Positions 1 through 10,100 of a DNA stretch of 40,758 nt are shown in pieces; within the stretch, counting starts at the first letter, position 1; every line of letters starts with the position of its first letter. Source of the stretch: an uncultured euryarchaeote (GTDB taxonomy: Archaea > Thermoplasmatota > Poseidoniia > Poseidoniales > Poseidoniaceae); contig CALBFP010000042.1 in NCBI GenBank assembly GCA_937894115.1, forward strand, positions 1-40,758, in the 5' to 3' direction. The notes under the pieces are model-generated. The model was given only the letters and a program-made list of their open reading frames with translations. It made no database searches and was not told where the DNA came from. A program made the translations under genes and the position numbers.

Positions 1-2
1 AG

Positions 3-161
3 CGTCGATGGGAAGAATCGGAACGCAACGATCCCGACCTGATTGAAGCAGGAGTCGAACGTTTAGGCGACCTTGTCACAACAGACTACTTTGAAAAAAA
101 TCACGATGCGAATGCAGTATCGAATTTAATGGAGCGTCAATCTTCCAAGGACGACAGTTGA
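3..161 (+). CDS. C-terminal fragment of an unidentified protein (truncated by window edge)
   Basis: Open frame from the window start: RRWEESERNDPDLIEAGVERLGDLVTTDYFEKNHDANAVSNLMERQSSKDDS*, stop at 159-161. Confidence 0.5.
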   Translation, partial: RRWEESERNDPDLIEAGVERLGDLVTTDYFEKNHDANAVSNLMERQSSKDDS

Positions 162-352
162 ACCAGTAACGCATCAACGGAATCGCGCAGTGCTCGCAGT
201 GATTCCGCCTGAACCGTAATTTCAAGTTGAGTCAAACCGTTTTCCCTTTCAACAGCATAAGGAACGTTCTGCCGTTGAAGCAGTTGAACGATTGGTTGTG
301 AATCGGAATCGGTTCCTGACCACGTTACGAGGACATGATGTCCGTTCGACAT
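137..352 (-). CDS. Possible KEOPS subunit Pcc1-like small protein
   Basis: 71 aa; C-terminal LEITVQAESLRALRDSVDALLVQLSSLED resembles the Pcc1 dimerisation helix pattern; convergent with the CDS at 3..161. Confidence 0.45.
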   Translation of the reverse strand: MSNGHHVLVTWSGTDSDSQPIVQLLQRQNVPYAVERENGLTQLEITVQAESLRALRDSVDALLVQLSSLED

Positions 353-524
353 ACACGTCCCTCACGGCGGATACATATGAGAATGATGCAATCCAAACCA
401 ATGGAGTGTTCGCCTGTACGCCTCTGGACAAGAACAAATCGAAAACGTCCTTCATGTCCATTGGTTGCATTTTGTTGTTGTGTCCAATGCATGCAATCAA
501 ATGGGGATTGGCCCTGCGACTCTT

Positions 525-1886
525 ATGGCAGATTCAGACGTCGACCTCCTTGCTGGTGCAGGTGGTTTGCTCATGGATGATGCGCAATCCGATCACAACG
601 GCCGAAAAGCCCTGTTGTTGGTTCGAAACAATGAGGATTGTTCCGAATTTGTTGCGCTTGCTCATACGATGGGGATACACATCGTGGAACGCATTGATCA
701 ACGAGGGAAATCCGATTCAAAGTGGTTTATGGGACGAGGGAAATTGCAAGACGTTGTCGAGGATCTTCGCTCATCTTCTGAAGGACATCCGTGGAACGGT
801 GTCGACTTGCTGTTGCTCCATACCAATGCAACTCCTCGTCAATTGGTTGGTGTCAATGATGCGGTTGGTGTCGAAGTCTGGGATCGCGTACGCTTGCTTC
901 TGGCATTGTTTACTGCCCATGCTTCAAGTGTTGAGGCACGCACCCAAGTGCGAATCGCTCGTTTGCAGTCCGATCGAACGGTCCTTCGTGAAATTGTAAA
1001 ATTGCAAACGACCGGTGAACGTGCTGGTTACGGTGGTGCTGGACAAACTGCTGCCGGTTCCATACTAAACAACGTTAATCGCGAACTTACCGCATTAAGA
1101 AAACGGCAAAGAAGACAAGTGAAATCGGCAACAGAACGACGGAGACAACGAAAACAACATGCCATGACAATCGGACTTGCCGGCTACACCAATGCAGGCA
1201 AATCAAGCCTGTTCCGTCGATTGTCGGGCAAGGAGGTTCTTGTTGAGGACCGACTGTTTTCAACATTGGAATCAACGCTTGGCCGATTGGAGTCAAGCCC
1301 GCGCATTCTTTTGGCCGATACGATTGGATTTATTGATGGACTTCCAAACGCAACCCTAGAGGCGTTTCGCGCTACGCTTGCTGAAGCAATTGAGTGCGAT
1401 CTGTTGTTGCTGCTTATCGATCTTAGCGACAACATAACAGAAATGGAGCGAAAAATCAGGACATCCATTCGTGAATTGACAGAACGTGCGCTCGACGCTG
1501 ATGACACCTCCATCATGGAGCGAATGCAGCCTGTGCTGACAAAGGCAGATGCGGTCGTTACCAAATCTCTTGATGCTGTGCAGCCCATGCTTTCTGAGTA
1601 CGGTTTGTCAAACCCATTGGTGGTTTCATCGCACACTGGAGAAGGTTTGGATGAGCTTAAATCAACGATTTTGAATACTCTTTTGGGACCCAAAAAAACA
1701 CTTGTCATACTCGATGGGCAATCCCAAGAGATGGCATCGAAAGCCATCCTTTCAAGGATTTACGACGCTGTTTATGTTCATGAACACACCAAATTACCAA
1801 ACGGCATTGAAGTCCAAATCAGTGCAACCGATGAAACAATTTCAATGCTGAGTGTAAATCACAACGGACGGATTCAACTCAAGTAG
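525..1886 (+). CDS. hflX: GTPase HflX
   Basis: N-terminal HflX domain (GRGKLQDV) and GTPase motifs GYTNAGKSSLF, DTIGFIDGLP; ORF open from 465, start may be 465, 501 or 525. Confidence 0.9.
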   Translation: MADSDVDLLAGAGGLLMDDAQSDHNGRKALLLVRNNEDCSEFVALAHTMGIHIVERIDQRGKSDSKWFMGRGKLQDVVEDLRSSSEGHPWNGVDLLLLHTNATPRQLVGVNDAVGVEVWDRVRLLLALFTAHASSVEARTQVRIARLQSDRTVLREIVKLQTTGERAGYGGAGQTAAGSILNNVNRELTALRKRQRRQVKSATERRRQRKQHAMTIGLAGYTNAGKSSLFRRLSGKEVLVEDRLFSTLESTLGRLESSPRILLADTIGFIDGLPNATLEAFRATLAEAIECDLLLLLIDLSDNITEMERKIRTSIRELTERALDADDTSIMERMQPVLTKADAVVTKSLDAVQPMLSEYGLSNPLVVSSHTGEGLDELKSTILNTLLGPKKTLVILDGQSQEMASKAILSRIYDAVYVHEHTKLPNGIEVQISATDETISMLSVNHNGRIQLK

Positions 1887-1891
1887 ACCGA

Positions 1892-2821
1892 ATGGGTGGG
1901 CTTTACATGAGAGAAGATGAATCGGACTGGATTGGCCTAGAAGGCCTTCCTGAAACAGAATCTTCAGCACTGTTTGCAACGTCGAACGCAACATTCACCA
2001 TCCCAGATACAACGCTTCACCCCATCACAAAGTCGATTGCTGTTTTTGTGTTGTTCATTGCAGCTTCTGGTTTCCTTAACGGACTTGATTACGCTTCTCC
2101 TGATTCAGGATTGGTTCAGCCCGATGAATTTGTGTATCGTTTGTCGCAATCAGCGCCCCCAAATTCAGCCATGTTTGATGGTATGGTCTACGATCACCAA
2201 GGCGATCCGTTGGAAGGAATCGAAATCAAACTTGAGTGGGAAGAAAAACCAGGGTGGTTCAACTCAAGCGTCACCCAAACCGACGGAAACGGGACATTTT
2301 CTTTTGAGTACGTAAAGCCTGGACTTGCTCGAATCGACATAACGATTGAGAGAGACAATTATTCCGACACGTTGGTTGAACGAGTTTTACTATCGCCACC
2401 TGCATTGATAGAGCCCTATGGTTTTACTCGACTCGAGTTCATTATGCCGTCTCCTGATACTTTTGAGAACGAACCTTGTCCGTATGGCCAAGAGGAATGT
2501 ACGAAAAGGTTGATCGACCGCAATGAAGAACAAAAGAAGAACCCGCGAATGGACCCCAGCGCAGCGGGAATCTACATCATGCTTGGCTATGGATTCATGG
2601 GGGTCTCGATTATCTCGGTTGGTTTTGTTGTGTGGGCGCTTCGAAGTGGCTCCGTTGCGGTTCTCAGAATGAGCACCGTATTCGCTTTCTTTGGCGTAGG
2701 ACACTACTACGCAGCGTGCATTCTCGGATTGACTGCATTTTTGCTTACCTTCGCCATCCCCAAACGAAGTAAGACATTGAATCATGATGCTTTTGATGCA
2801 AACATGCAATCTTCCTTATGA
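1892..2821 (+). CDS. Membrane protein with carboxypeptidase-regulatory-like (Ig-like) domain
   Basis: 309 aa; GMVYDHQGDPLEGIEIKLEW...TDGNGTFSFEYVKPGLARIDI plus several TM segments; ATGA overlap with next gene. Confidence 0.6.
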   Translation: MGGLYMREDESDWIGLEGLPETESSALFATSNATFTIPDTTLHPITKSIAVFVLFIAASGFLNGLDYASPDSGLVQPDEFVYRLSQSAPPNSAMFDGMVYDHQGDPLEGIEIKLEWEEKPGWFNSSVTQTDGNGTFSFEYVKPGLARIDITIERDNYSDTLVERVLLSPPALIEPYGFTRLEFIMPSPDTFENEPCPYGQEECTKRLIDRNEEQKKNPRMDPSAAGIYIMLGYGFMGVSIISVGFVVWALRSGSVAVLRMSTVFAFFGVGHYYAACILGLTAFLLTFAIPKRSKTLNHDAFDANMQSSL

Positions 2822-3900
2822 GGGCAAAAGCATCGGGAACCATGGACCTGAGCAGTTGTACGTGGATGGTTCGAGAATTGGGAGAAGCCGTGAGTTGTGT
2901 GCATCTTCTCGATGACAATTCAATCCTTGTTGGTGGATGGGATGGGAAAGTCAAATGTTGGTCGGATGAAGGTGATTTGATTTGGGAAAGCCAAACACCG
3001 AATCGGGTTTCCTCAATACTCGTCAAGGATAACTTTGTTTACACAACCTCCGGCTTACATCTCGTTTGCATGGCGCATGATTCGGGTGAGATCGTTTGGG
3101 AAACTGCCCTCGAAGGGTCTGCAGATGCCGTTGTTGCAACCGATGAATGCTTGCTGGCCTCATCCTCCGTGTATGATATCGAGCACAACGATTTCATTGA
3201 ATCCGCTGTATGGGCCATCTCCTTCGATGGAAACGTGCTTGAAACACACCGTATGGATGAGCGCCCGTGGACGTTTCAAACCTACAAACACGGCGCAATA
3301 GCGGGACTTGGAAGGCCGATGAACGGGTATTTGATCCTCGACCAAAAGGGAGGAATTGTTGAACAAAATACCGAATGGGAAAGTCCCACAATCTGTTCGA
3401 CAAAAGGTTCAACTCCTCTGTTCGGTCTTGCCAATGGTTGTGTTTACTCAATTGATGGGACATTGTTGAAAACAATGGACGCTGCTGTTAGCAACATCAT
3501 ACAACAGTCAGGAGGTTTGCTCCTGTCTGACGATGGAGGCCATCTTGAATTTTACAAGGAAGGGGTTCAGTGGGAATGCAAAGGGGACGAGATTGGTAAT
3601 CTCTGTGCAGGGTTTGATGTCCATGGGAGCCCCTCATGCTGGGTTTCTCGTTGGAAAGGCTCGAAAGGTGAAGTTTTGGTTCACAACATGATTGATGGTG
3701 CGATTCTAGCAAGTCTCGACGGCCCAAGGGTTCACGACATGACGTCAAATTTGCATCGCGTAGCATTGGGTTGCGACAGCGGACAGGTCTACGTTTGGGA
3801 AAAGAAACTTTTCCAACGAAGACTCACCCAGCCGATGCACCAAGAAAACGATGCTGCAAGAAGCGCAATGTTGGAAAAACTCAGATCTTTGAGGAAATAA
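2818..3900 (+). CDS. Beta-propeller (WD40/PQQ-like) repeat protein
   Basis: 360 aa; repeated blades such as ILVGGWDGKVKCWSDEGDLIWE and VALGCDSGQVYVWEKK. Confidence 0.65.
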   Translation: MRAKASGTMDLSSCTWMVRELGEAVSCVHLLDDNSILVGGWDGKVKCWSDEGDLIWESQTPNRVSSILVKDNFVYTTSGLHLVCMAHDSGEIVWETALEGSADAVVATDECLLASSSVYDIEHNDFIESAVWAISFDGNVLETHRMDERPWTFQTYKHGAIAGLGRPMNGYLILDQKGGIVEQNTEWESPTICSTKGSTPLFGLANGCVYSIDGTLLKTMDAAVSNIIQQSGGLLLSDDGGHLEFYKEGVQWECKGDEIGNLCAGFDVHGSPSCWVSRWKGSKGEVLVHNMIDGAILASLDGPRVHDMTSNLHRVALGCDSGQVYVWEKKLFQRRLTQPMHQENDAARSAMLEKLRSLRK

Positions 3901-3990
3901 TTTCCTGAAGCAACGGAGCTCTTCGTAATGAGATGGTTCGGTCGATTGAAAGGGCAAAGAACTTCAATGCAAACTTGTTGAGGTAACTCG

Positions 3991-4743
3991 ATGAAGACAA
4001 GAGCCATCCTTGTTGCAGGAGGAAAAGGTTCGCGTTTGTATCCGTTTACACGCTACACTCAGAAGACATTGTTGCCACTTTATGACCGTCCTGTTATCGA
4101 TTATGCGCTTGGTACCATACGAAGAAGTGGAATCTCGCGCACAACGATCGTGTCAAACGAACACATCGGTCACATCGCAAAGCATGTTGGACAGAGTTTG
4201 GAACACGAGCAACTTCACTACGTGCTTGAGGAAGAACCGTTAGGGGTAGCTCAAGCACTCCTGCTGGCTCGCCCGCACAATGAAAATTGCCGTCTGTTGG
4301 TCTATTTCTCCGATAACATCACCACGGTTGAATTCGATAAGTTAGTACACGATTTTTCTGAAGCTGAATCACCCCCTGGTTGCGTCCTTCTAGCAAGGGA
4401 AGAGGAGCATCCACAAGCATTCGGAGTGGCTGTTTTGGATGAAAGCGGTTCAATTATTGATGTCGTTGAGAAGCCCGAAAATCCTCCCTCGAATCTCGCC
4501 ATCGGAGGCATTTACCTGTTCGACGAAACGTTCTGGGACAAACTTGACAGCGCTGTCAAACAAAAACAGGATGCTTTTTCAATCTCCGATATCAATCGAA
4601 TGTACATCGCTGAAGGTAAGGCAACTCTTGTATCGGTTGGAAGTGAAACTTGGGTTGATTGTGGCACACCCAAAACACTTCTTCAAGCAAGCATTATGGC
4701 ACGAGACGGGAAACTTAACCCGAGGCCGTATCGGGAAAGGTGA
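3991..4743 (+). CDS. Sugar nucleotidyltransferase (glucose-1-phosphate thymidylyltransferase-like)
   Basis: N-terminal [38 protein letters not shown]-like gaggtaac upstream. Confidence 0.85.
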   Translation: MKTRAILVAGGKGSRLYPFTRYTQKTLLPLYDRPVIDYALGTIRRSGISRTTIVSNEHIGHIAKHVGQSLEHEQLHYVLEEEPLGVAQALLLARPHNENCRLLVYFSDNITTVEFDKLVHDFSEAESPPGCVLLAREEEHPQAFGVAVLDESGSIIDVVEKPENPPSNLAIGGIYLFDETFWDKLDSAVKQKQDAFSISDINRMYIAEGKATLVSVGSETWVDCGTPKTLLQASIMARDGKLNPRPYRER

Positions 4744-4747
4744 TGGT

Positions 4748-5572
4748 ATGAAAATAGGCATTATTGGTGCAGGAATGGTTGGAGGAGCAATTGAGCATTG
4801 CTTTCAAAACACTCATGATTTGTATGTTCATGACCCGGCGCGAGGGACTAGCTTATCGGTCGTTATCGATAATGTTGACTTTGCTTACATTGCAGTCCCA
4901 ACACCGCAACATCCAGAGACAGGTGCATGCGATACAAGCATTGTTGAGGCAACTCTCGAGGCTCTGCCAAATGGATTTACTGCGGTGATCAAAAGCACAA
5001 TCGTTCCTGGCACAACCCAACACTTCCATGAAAAATACCCTCACCTCAAAATCGCCTATTCGCCAGAATTCCTTGTTGAACGACAGCGACTGGAAGACTT
5101 TGCCAATCAGGACATCTTGGTCTGCGGCACGCATCATGCAGATGTTGCAGAACGCGTGTTTGAACAGCATCGAAAAGCTGGCGTTCTGCGAAAAGAGCAG
5201 ACGTTTCATGTAACACCAACACAAGCGGAATTGGTCAAGTACACAAAAAATACCTTTTATGCACTAAAGGTCATCTTTGCAAACCAATTGTACGATGTTT
5301 GCCAACAATTGGATGAAGATTGGTATACCATCCGTGAAATCATAACTGCTGAGCAGGCACAGCCAATTGGCCCTTCTCACCTCGACCCAATCTTCGGATT
5401 GTATCGAGGTTTTGGAGGCAAGTGTTTGCCAAAGGATTCACTCGCATTGGGTGTCCTCGCTGAACAACTCGGTGTCAAATACGAGTGGATGGATGCAATG
5501 CAAGAAGACAACGAACGTTTACGGCGCATTCTAACTGGGAAATCAAGCGATGTGGTCACCAATGACGACTGA
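4748..5572 (+). CDS. UDP-glucose/GDP-mannose dehydrogenase family protein, short form
   Basis: [19 protein letters not shown] Rossmann motif and catalytic FGGKCLPKD; 274 aa from ATG 4748, no C-terminal UDP-binding domain visible. Confidence 0.8.
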   Translation: MKIGIIGAGMVGGAIEHCFQNTHDLYVHDPARGTSLSVVIDNVDFAYIAVPTPQHPETGACDTSIVEATLEALPNGFTAVIKSTIVPGTTQHFHEKYPHLKIAYSPEFLVERQRLEDFANQDILVCGTHHADVAERVFEQHRKAGVLRKEQTFHVTPTQAELVKYTKNTFYALKVIFANQLYDVCQQLDEDWYTIREIITAEQAQPIGPSHLDPIFGLYRGFGGKCLPKDSLALGVLAEQLGVKYEWMDAMQEDNERLRRILTGKSSDVVTNDD

Positions 5573-6017
5573 AGCTGTAATGCTACATGAGCGGTTGGCT
5601 CCCCGTGGATCATTGGGGCGGTTCGCACTCGCCGGGGCGTTTAACAGCGCTGTTTTTTACGTCTCTTGGACCTTTTCGATGTTCCTGTTACCAGGGGTTG
5701 ATGTCGAGATTTTGTGGGGTACATTTTGGGGCCTTACTGGCCTTATGGCACACTTTGTGCATCGGCATTACACCTTTGACAACCACAAACCACTCAACTG
5801 GACTTTGCCAACTGCGATTCCTGTTTATGTTGGCAGTTTGCTTGGTTCCAGCGTAACCATTGGATGGCTGTCGAAAGAATACCCCGCACAGATAGAATGG
5901 TTGGGGATTCCCAACATGCTGTGTTGGGGCATTCTCATCTGGTTGACGATGCGAATTTTTGTGTTCCAATTCTCACCGTCTAAACCGCATGCGTCTCAAG
6001 CAGGTCAAACGGAATAA
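5550..6017 (+). CDS. GtrA-like membrane protein
   Basis: 155 aa, [26 protein letters not shown] and other TMs; FVHRHYTFD typical of GtrA family. Confidence 0.7.
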   Translation: MWSPMTTEAVMLHERLAPRGSLGRFALAGAFNSAVFYVSWTFSMFLLPGVDVEILWGTFWGLTGLMAHFVHRHYTFDNHKPLNWTLPTAIPVYVGSLLGSSVTIGWLSKEYPAQIEWLGIPNMLCWGILIWLTMRIFVFQFSPSKPHASQAGQTE

Positions 6018-6342
6018 TCTTCAGTGCTTCTTCATGGGTTGCTTCGAGATCAACTGGACAAGCAGAACCTGCATGAACGGCTGCGAGCCATGTTCGTGCA
6101 CAAACACACCATGAATCACCTGGCTTCAGTCCTGGGAATGAAAAATGTGGAGCTGGTGTCATCAAATCGTTCCCTTGTGATTTTGCATACTCAAGGAAAT
6201 CTTGAGTCACGACACAACACACTGTGTGAGAGCCCCGGTCGTTTGCATCTGTATTGCAACAACCATCGCGATACCAGCCTGTAAGCGGCTCTGAAGAGCA
6301 GGTTTTCAATTCGGTTCCAAGGACGTTAACGGATGGATGCAT
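5980..6342 (-). CDS. DUF2237 family protein
   Basis: NVLGTELKTCSSEPLTGWYRDGCCNT...GSHTVCCVVTQDFLEYAKSQGNDL...FPGLKPGDSWCVCARTWLAAVHAG...LEATHEEAL; ORF open to 6480, start ambiguous (6342 or 6375). Confidence 0.85.
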   Translation of the reverse strand: MHPSVNVLGTELKTCSSEPLTGWYRDGCCNTDANDRGSHTVCCVVTQDFLEYAKSQGNDLMTPAPHFSFPGLKPGDSWCVCARTWLAAVHAGSACPVDLEATHEEALKIIPFDLLETHAV

Positions 6343-6466
6343 GCCGCAACCAAAAAGCGCTTCCCTATGAATCATCGTGTGGAAGCAAGAGGTTCGCTGC
6401 AAAACAAGAGTTTTGTCGCGATTGGAGGCGAGAGGTTCTTGATGGAGAAGCATCAGAGTCCATAAT

Positions 6467-6898
6467 ATGCTACCCGACATTCTCCAGACCTTACCCCGCG
6501 ATGAACGATACGCCTATGCTCGTTTGCTAGCTTACATGGCTCGCGTCGATGAGGAAATTACGGTTGACGAACTCGCCATGTTTGAACAACAACTCGGAAA
6601 AGCACTCCTATCACCGAATCAGCGGGAAGTATTGCGGAGAGCCCTGAAAAGCCCCCCCACTTTAGAAGAATGCTTGGACGGACTTGGTCCAGAGGCTGGT
6701 AAACTGGCACTCAGGGATGCAGTTCTTATGGCGGCCTCCGACGGCACTGTTGATGATGATGAACTTGAAGTTCTGAAAGAAATTGCAGAACATATTGGCC
6801 TTGTTCCTGATGCCGTCCAGCAACTGATTGACTGGACAAAGGTTGGGTATGCTTGGATGCAAGACGGATATGATTTGCTCAATACCCTTCAAGGCTGA
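6467..6898 (+). CDS. TerB-like domain protein
   Basis: 143 aa acidic helical: YARLLAYMARVDEEITVDELAMFEQQL...LRDAVLMAASDGTVDDDELEVLKEIAEHIGL. Confidence 0.65.
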   Translation: MLPDILQTLPRDERYAYARLLAYMARVDEEITVDELAMFEQQLGKALLSPNQREVLRRALKSPPTLEECLDGLGPEAGKLALRDAVLMAASDGTVDDDELEVLKEIAEHIGLVPDAVQQLIDWTKVGYAWMQDGYDLLNTLQG

Positions 6899-6904
6899 AG
6901 TCCT

Positions 6905-7354
6905 ATGTTTTGCGACGGAGTCGCTGATTTGGAGCCGTCTGAGCGTACGCGATATGCTGACTTACTGGTACTGATCGCGGCCGCAGATGGAGAGCTTGTT
7001 CGAGAGGAAATCCAAGTACTGGAAGGTTTCATGGGAAGAGCCATGGTTCATCCAGAGGCACGGACCTCAATTCGACGAGGTTTGTTTGATACGACTCGTC
7101 TTGCAAATTTACTCAAGAATGCTGAGACCAGAACATTGCGTTACGCCCTCCGTGATGGTGCTCTTGTCGCTGCTGCAGATGGTGATTATGATCGGCGTGA
7201 ATTGAGGATACTAAAGAAAATCGCGACCGCTGCGGGAGTGAGTGAAGCGGAGCTAAAAGACCTGTTCGACTGGGTTTCAAGTGGGTGGGACTGGCATGCA
7301 AACGGCATTCATCTCACAAAATTACCCGCTCAAAACGATTCACTCTCAGAATGA
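6905..7354 (+). CDS. TerB-like domain protein (tandem paralogue)
   Basis: 149 aa: YADLLVLIAAADGELVREEIQVLEGFM...LRDGALVAAADGDYDRRELRILKKIATAAGV; same architecture as preceding gene. Confidence 0.65.
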   Translation: MFCDGVADLEPSERTRYADLLVLIAAADGELVREEIQVLEGFMGRAMVHPEARTSIRRGLFDTTRLANLLKNAETRTLRYALRDGALVAAADGDYDRRELRILKKIATAAGVSEAELKDLFDWVSSGWDWHANGIHLTKLPAQNDSLSE

Positions 7355-7392
7355 ATCATTTCATGATTTCAACAGGCACATTCAAACCATGA

Positions 7393-9414
7393 TTGAATAC
7401 CCACTGGATGGGGCGGACTATGCAAAACGGGGTTAGCGGCTGGTATGCAAGATTAGATCGATGCTTAGACAACAGACAAACACAAATCGAAATGTGGCTT
7501 GACGCTTGGGAAAAATCTCTTCGAACCCATCAACCAATTGCTGCTCTTTTACCTGATGAGTGGCCTACACTCCCTGCAAATCTTTTGACCGACCCAGGTC
7601 ATGTTCTCGACCATCTGCTTGCACGGCACGATGCGGAATCAGACGGTCGCTCACCACGTGGAGCACACCCCACGCCGCCCCGGCTTGCAGATTCTATTAT
7701 TTCATCCGAAATGCTCGAGACGACCATTCAACCAAAAGTCAAGAAGCAGACAACAAACATGCATCTTGCAGACCTCCCTCCTGGATTTCACAAACACATT
7801 AAACAACTCAATTTTCCACCAAGCGAAGATGAGGTCACTCTTGATGAGGATGCATTGAAGGCTGTAAAACACAATCAACGAACCAGCAGCGGCATTCCTC
7901 TTCCATTCTCCGACATGTCATGTGGCGGAGGTATTTTCCATGCTCGCATGTTACGAAAACACAGCGAGTTGTTCGAAGGTCAAAACTCTGAATTACGTAA
8001 GGAAGATACGGAGCGGTTGTTCCGTGGTTTTCAGCTTGTTGATGTGGATGAGCTTGTCGTTCAATCAACTCGAAAGCGCTTGTTGCTTGAATCGATTCGT
8101 CTCAACCTGGTTGCATTGGCTGGAGATGAGGAAGGAAAATTATCCCGAACACTTGCGGAAGAGATTCTTGAACAAAACGTGGTGCGCTGCGACACATTAC
8201 AAGAGGACTGGCCGTGGAAGGAAGACCCGCGCCTTATCATTTCCAACCCGCCGTGGTTGCGAATCAAAGATCGATTTCGCGGTATGGAAGACGGTTCGCA
8301 ACGGCGCAAAGATTTGAGTGAAAAACTCCGCAGTATTGCAAATGAGGACGGTCCTCGATTCTCAACCATGCGCGGAAACGTAAACCTGTATCGATTGTTC
8401 ATCGAGCGAGGAATGCAAGTCCTCTCAACCGAAGGAAAGATGCGCATTGTCGCTCCAGACAGTCTCCTTCGTGAACAATCCTCTCACCCGCTGCGCAAGT
8501 TGCTCGTTGAAAAGCACACTTGGAACGAAGTTTGGGCGATCGAAGAAGCCAACCTCTTGTTTCCTGGAATGACTCAAGGTGTTGCTATTCTTGGAATTTC
8601 ATCAACCCCGAATGGTACTGCGTCTCTCAATATCATAGGTCCAGTTACAAGATCCGATTTGCGACGTGTCGGTAACGGGCTTTCGTCCAGAGTGCCATCG
8701 TTTACCCTTAATCGAGATCAATGGGTCCAGTGGGCACGGAACACTTGGGCTGTTCCGCGGCTTCCACGAGATCAGATCGAACGCAAAAACATCCTCAAGA
8801 TTCTTGATAACATGTCACAGCTACCAAGGCTTGGCGATCGAGAACACTGGCTTGCAACCCAAGAACAGACGGTGAAAGTCCGAGTTGGTGAAATCGACCA
8901 AACTGCCCATTCAAGCAACATATCAAGTTGGGACAAAACAAAATCATCGCGACCGTTCATACGTGGAGTTCACTTCACAGAAGACGAGGCAGGCAATGTT
9001 TACATCCGACATCCCGCATTTAGGAAAGACATCCCCTCCCGAGCCAGTGAACGTCAATTGGCAATGTGGTCTGGGAAAACCGAAGTCCAAACCTACGGGC
9101 CTCGTCTAGCATGCCAAGCGATTGTCAACGCACACCAAGAGCGAAGGCTTCGATGGGCAGTTATACCCAAAGGATGCATTCTCGGCAACAGCGTGAACCA
9201 TATTGAGATGAACCAAGCGATTCTAAGTCGCCTTACAGCGACAAAGGGCGATCTCCACAAAGCGCTGGAATGGATGTGTAAACAGCTCAACGCACGAAAT
9301 TTGGACGATTGGGCAAAGGCATGGTCTGCCAACAACAACGTAAACAATTACGAACTCGAAATGCTTCCACTGCAACTCGGGGTTGAAACGGCGGTTGAAG
9401 GAGCCATCAACTGA
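7393..9414 (+). CDS. N6-adenine-type DNA methyltransferase
   Basis: Motif I-like DMSCGGGIFHARML, motif IV NPPW (LIISNPPWLRI), C-terminal region resembling a target recognition domain; start TTG 7393 or ATG 7408. Confidence 0.8.
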   Translation: MNTHWMGRTMQNGVSGWYARLDRCLDNRQTQIEMWLDAWEKSLRTHQPIAALLPDEWPTLPANLLTDPGHVLDHLLARHDAESDGRSPRGAHPTPPRLADSIISSEMLETTIQPKVKKQTTNMHLADLPPGFHKHIKQLNFPPSEDEVTLDEDALKAVKHNQRTSSGIPLPFSDMSCGGGIFHARMLRKHSELFEGQNSELRKEDTERLFRGFQLVDVDELVVQSTRKRLLLESIRLNLVALAGDEEGKLSRTLAEEILEQNVVRCDTLQEDWPWKEDPRLIISNPPWLRIKDRFRGMEDGSQRRKDLSEKLRSIANEDGPRFSTMRGNVNLYRLFIERGMQVLSTEGKMRIVAPDSLLREQSSHPLRKLLVEKHTWNEVWAIEEANLLFPGMTQGVAILGISSTPNGTASLNIIGPVTRSDLRRVGNGLSSRVPSFTLNRDQWVQWARNTWAVPRLPRDQIERKNILKILDNMSQLPRLGDREHWLATQEQTVKVRVGEIDQTAHSSNISSWDKTKSSRPFIRGVHFTEDEAGNVYIRHPAFRKDIPSRASERQLAMWSGKTEVQTYGPRLACQAIVNAHQERRLRWAVIPKGCILGNSVNHIEMNQAILSRLTATKGDLHKALEWMCKQLNARNLDDWAKAWSANNNVNNYELEMLPLQLGVETAVEGAIN

Positions 9415-9453
9415 TTCAAGAATGGCTTCATCACAATACATTGAATACGATAT

Positions 9454-9460
9454 TTTATAT
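9454..9460 (+). promoter_or_regulatory. Putative TATA box upstream of the THEP1 gene
   Basis: tttatat about 50 nt before ATG 9512 in a 97-bp AT-rich intergenic gap; SD-like ggagg near 9499. Confidence 0.5.
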
Positions 9461-9511
9461 TCAAACCCGGGGTAGTTAACTACGTTATTTGTCAATTGGA
9501 GGATTCAGGAA

Positions 9512-10090
9512 ATGGGCATTCATCCAAAAATTGGCATCACGGGACTGCCCCGAAGCGGTAAATCTGCCGTCATGGAAAAAGTCCTCTCAATGCTCAAAGA
9601 AGAACGTGTCCGTGAATTGTCTGCACGTAATTTGGGAGATACAGAAATTATTGGCGGTATTTGCACGGAACCGATTCTTGAAAATGGAGAACGGTTGGGG
9701 TACAAAGTCCGCAACCTTGTTACAGGAGAGGAAGGTGAAATCGCTCACAAAAGTATCGATTCGCGACTACGAGTTCTTGGTTATGGGCTCAATACAGCCG
9801 AATTGGAACGTGTTGCGATTCCAGCAATTGAACATGCAGTCGAGAATTGCGAGGTAATCGTTATTGATGAAATCGGTAAATTTGCGGTTGAATCCGAAGC
9901 TTTTGTCAATGCTGTCAGAAACGCACTTGAAATCGACAAACCGACGCTTTTGACCCTCCACAAGAAAAGTCGCCATCCCTTGTTGCAAGACATACGTCGC
10001 CGCGATGATGGACGGATTTTGGAGGTCACTCCAGTCAATCGGGCGCTTTTACCTTACAAGATTCACAAATTGATGCGAGAAACGTACTGA
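9512..10090 (+). CDS. THEP1-family nucleoside-triphosphatase
   Basis: Walker A GLPRSGKSAVM, Walker B VIVIDEIGKF, THEP1-like order and length (192 aa). Confidence 0.85.
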   Translation: MGIHPKIGITGLPRSGKSAVMEKVLSMLKEERVRELSARNLGDTEIIGGICTEPILENGERLGYKVRNLVTGEEGEIAHKSIDSRLRVLGYGLNTAELERVAIPAIEHAVENCEVIVIDEIGKFAVESEAFVNAVRNALEIDKPTLLTLHKKSRHPLLQDIRRRDDGRILEVTPVNRALLPYKIHKLMRETY

Positions 10091-10100
10091 AAACGGTGGT

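Noticed and set aside
292-999. 235-aa plus-strand ORF
   Set aside because: Overlaps hflX in another frame and pcc1-like gene antisense; Cys/Trp-rich, no family resemblance.
1184-1747. 187-aa minus-strand ORF opposite hflX
   Set aside because: Ser-rich shadow ORF antisense to a confidently identified gene.
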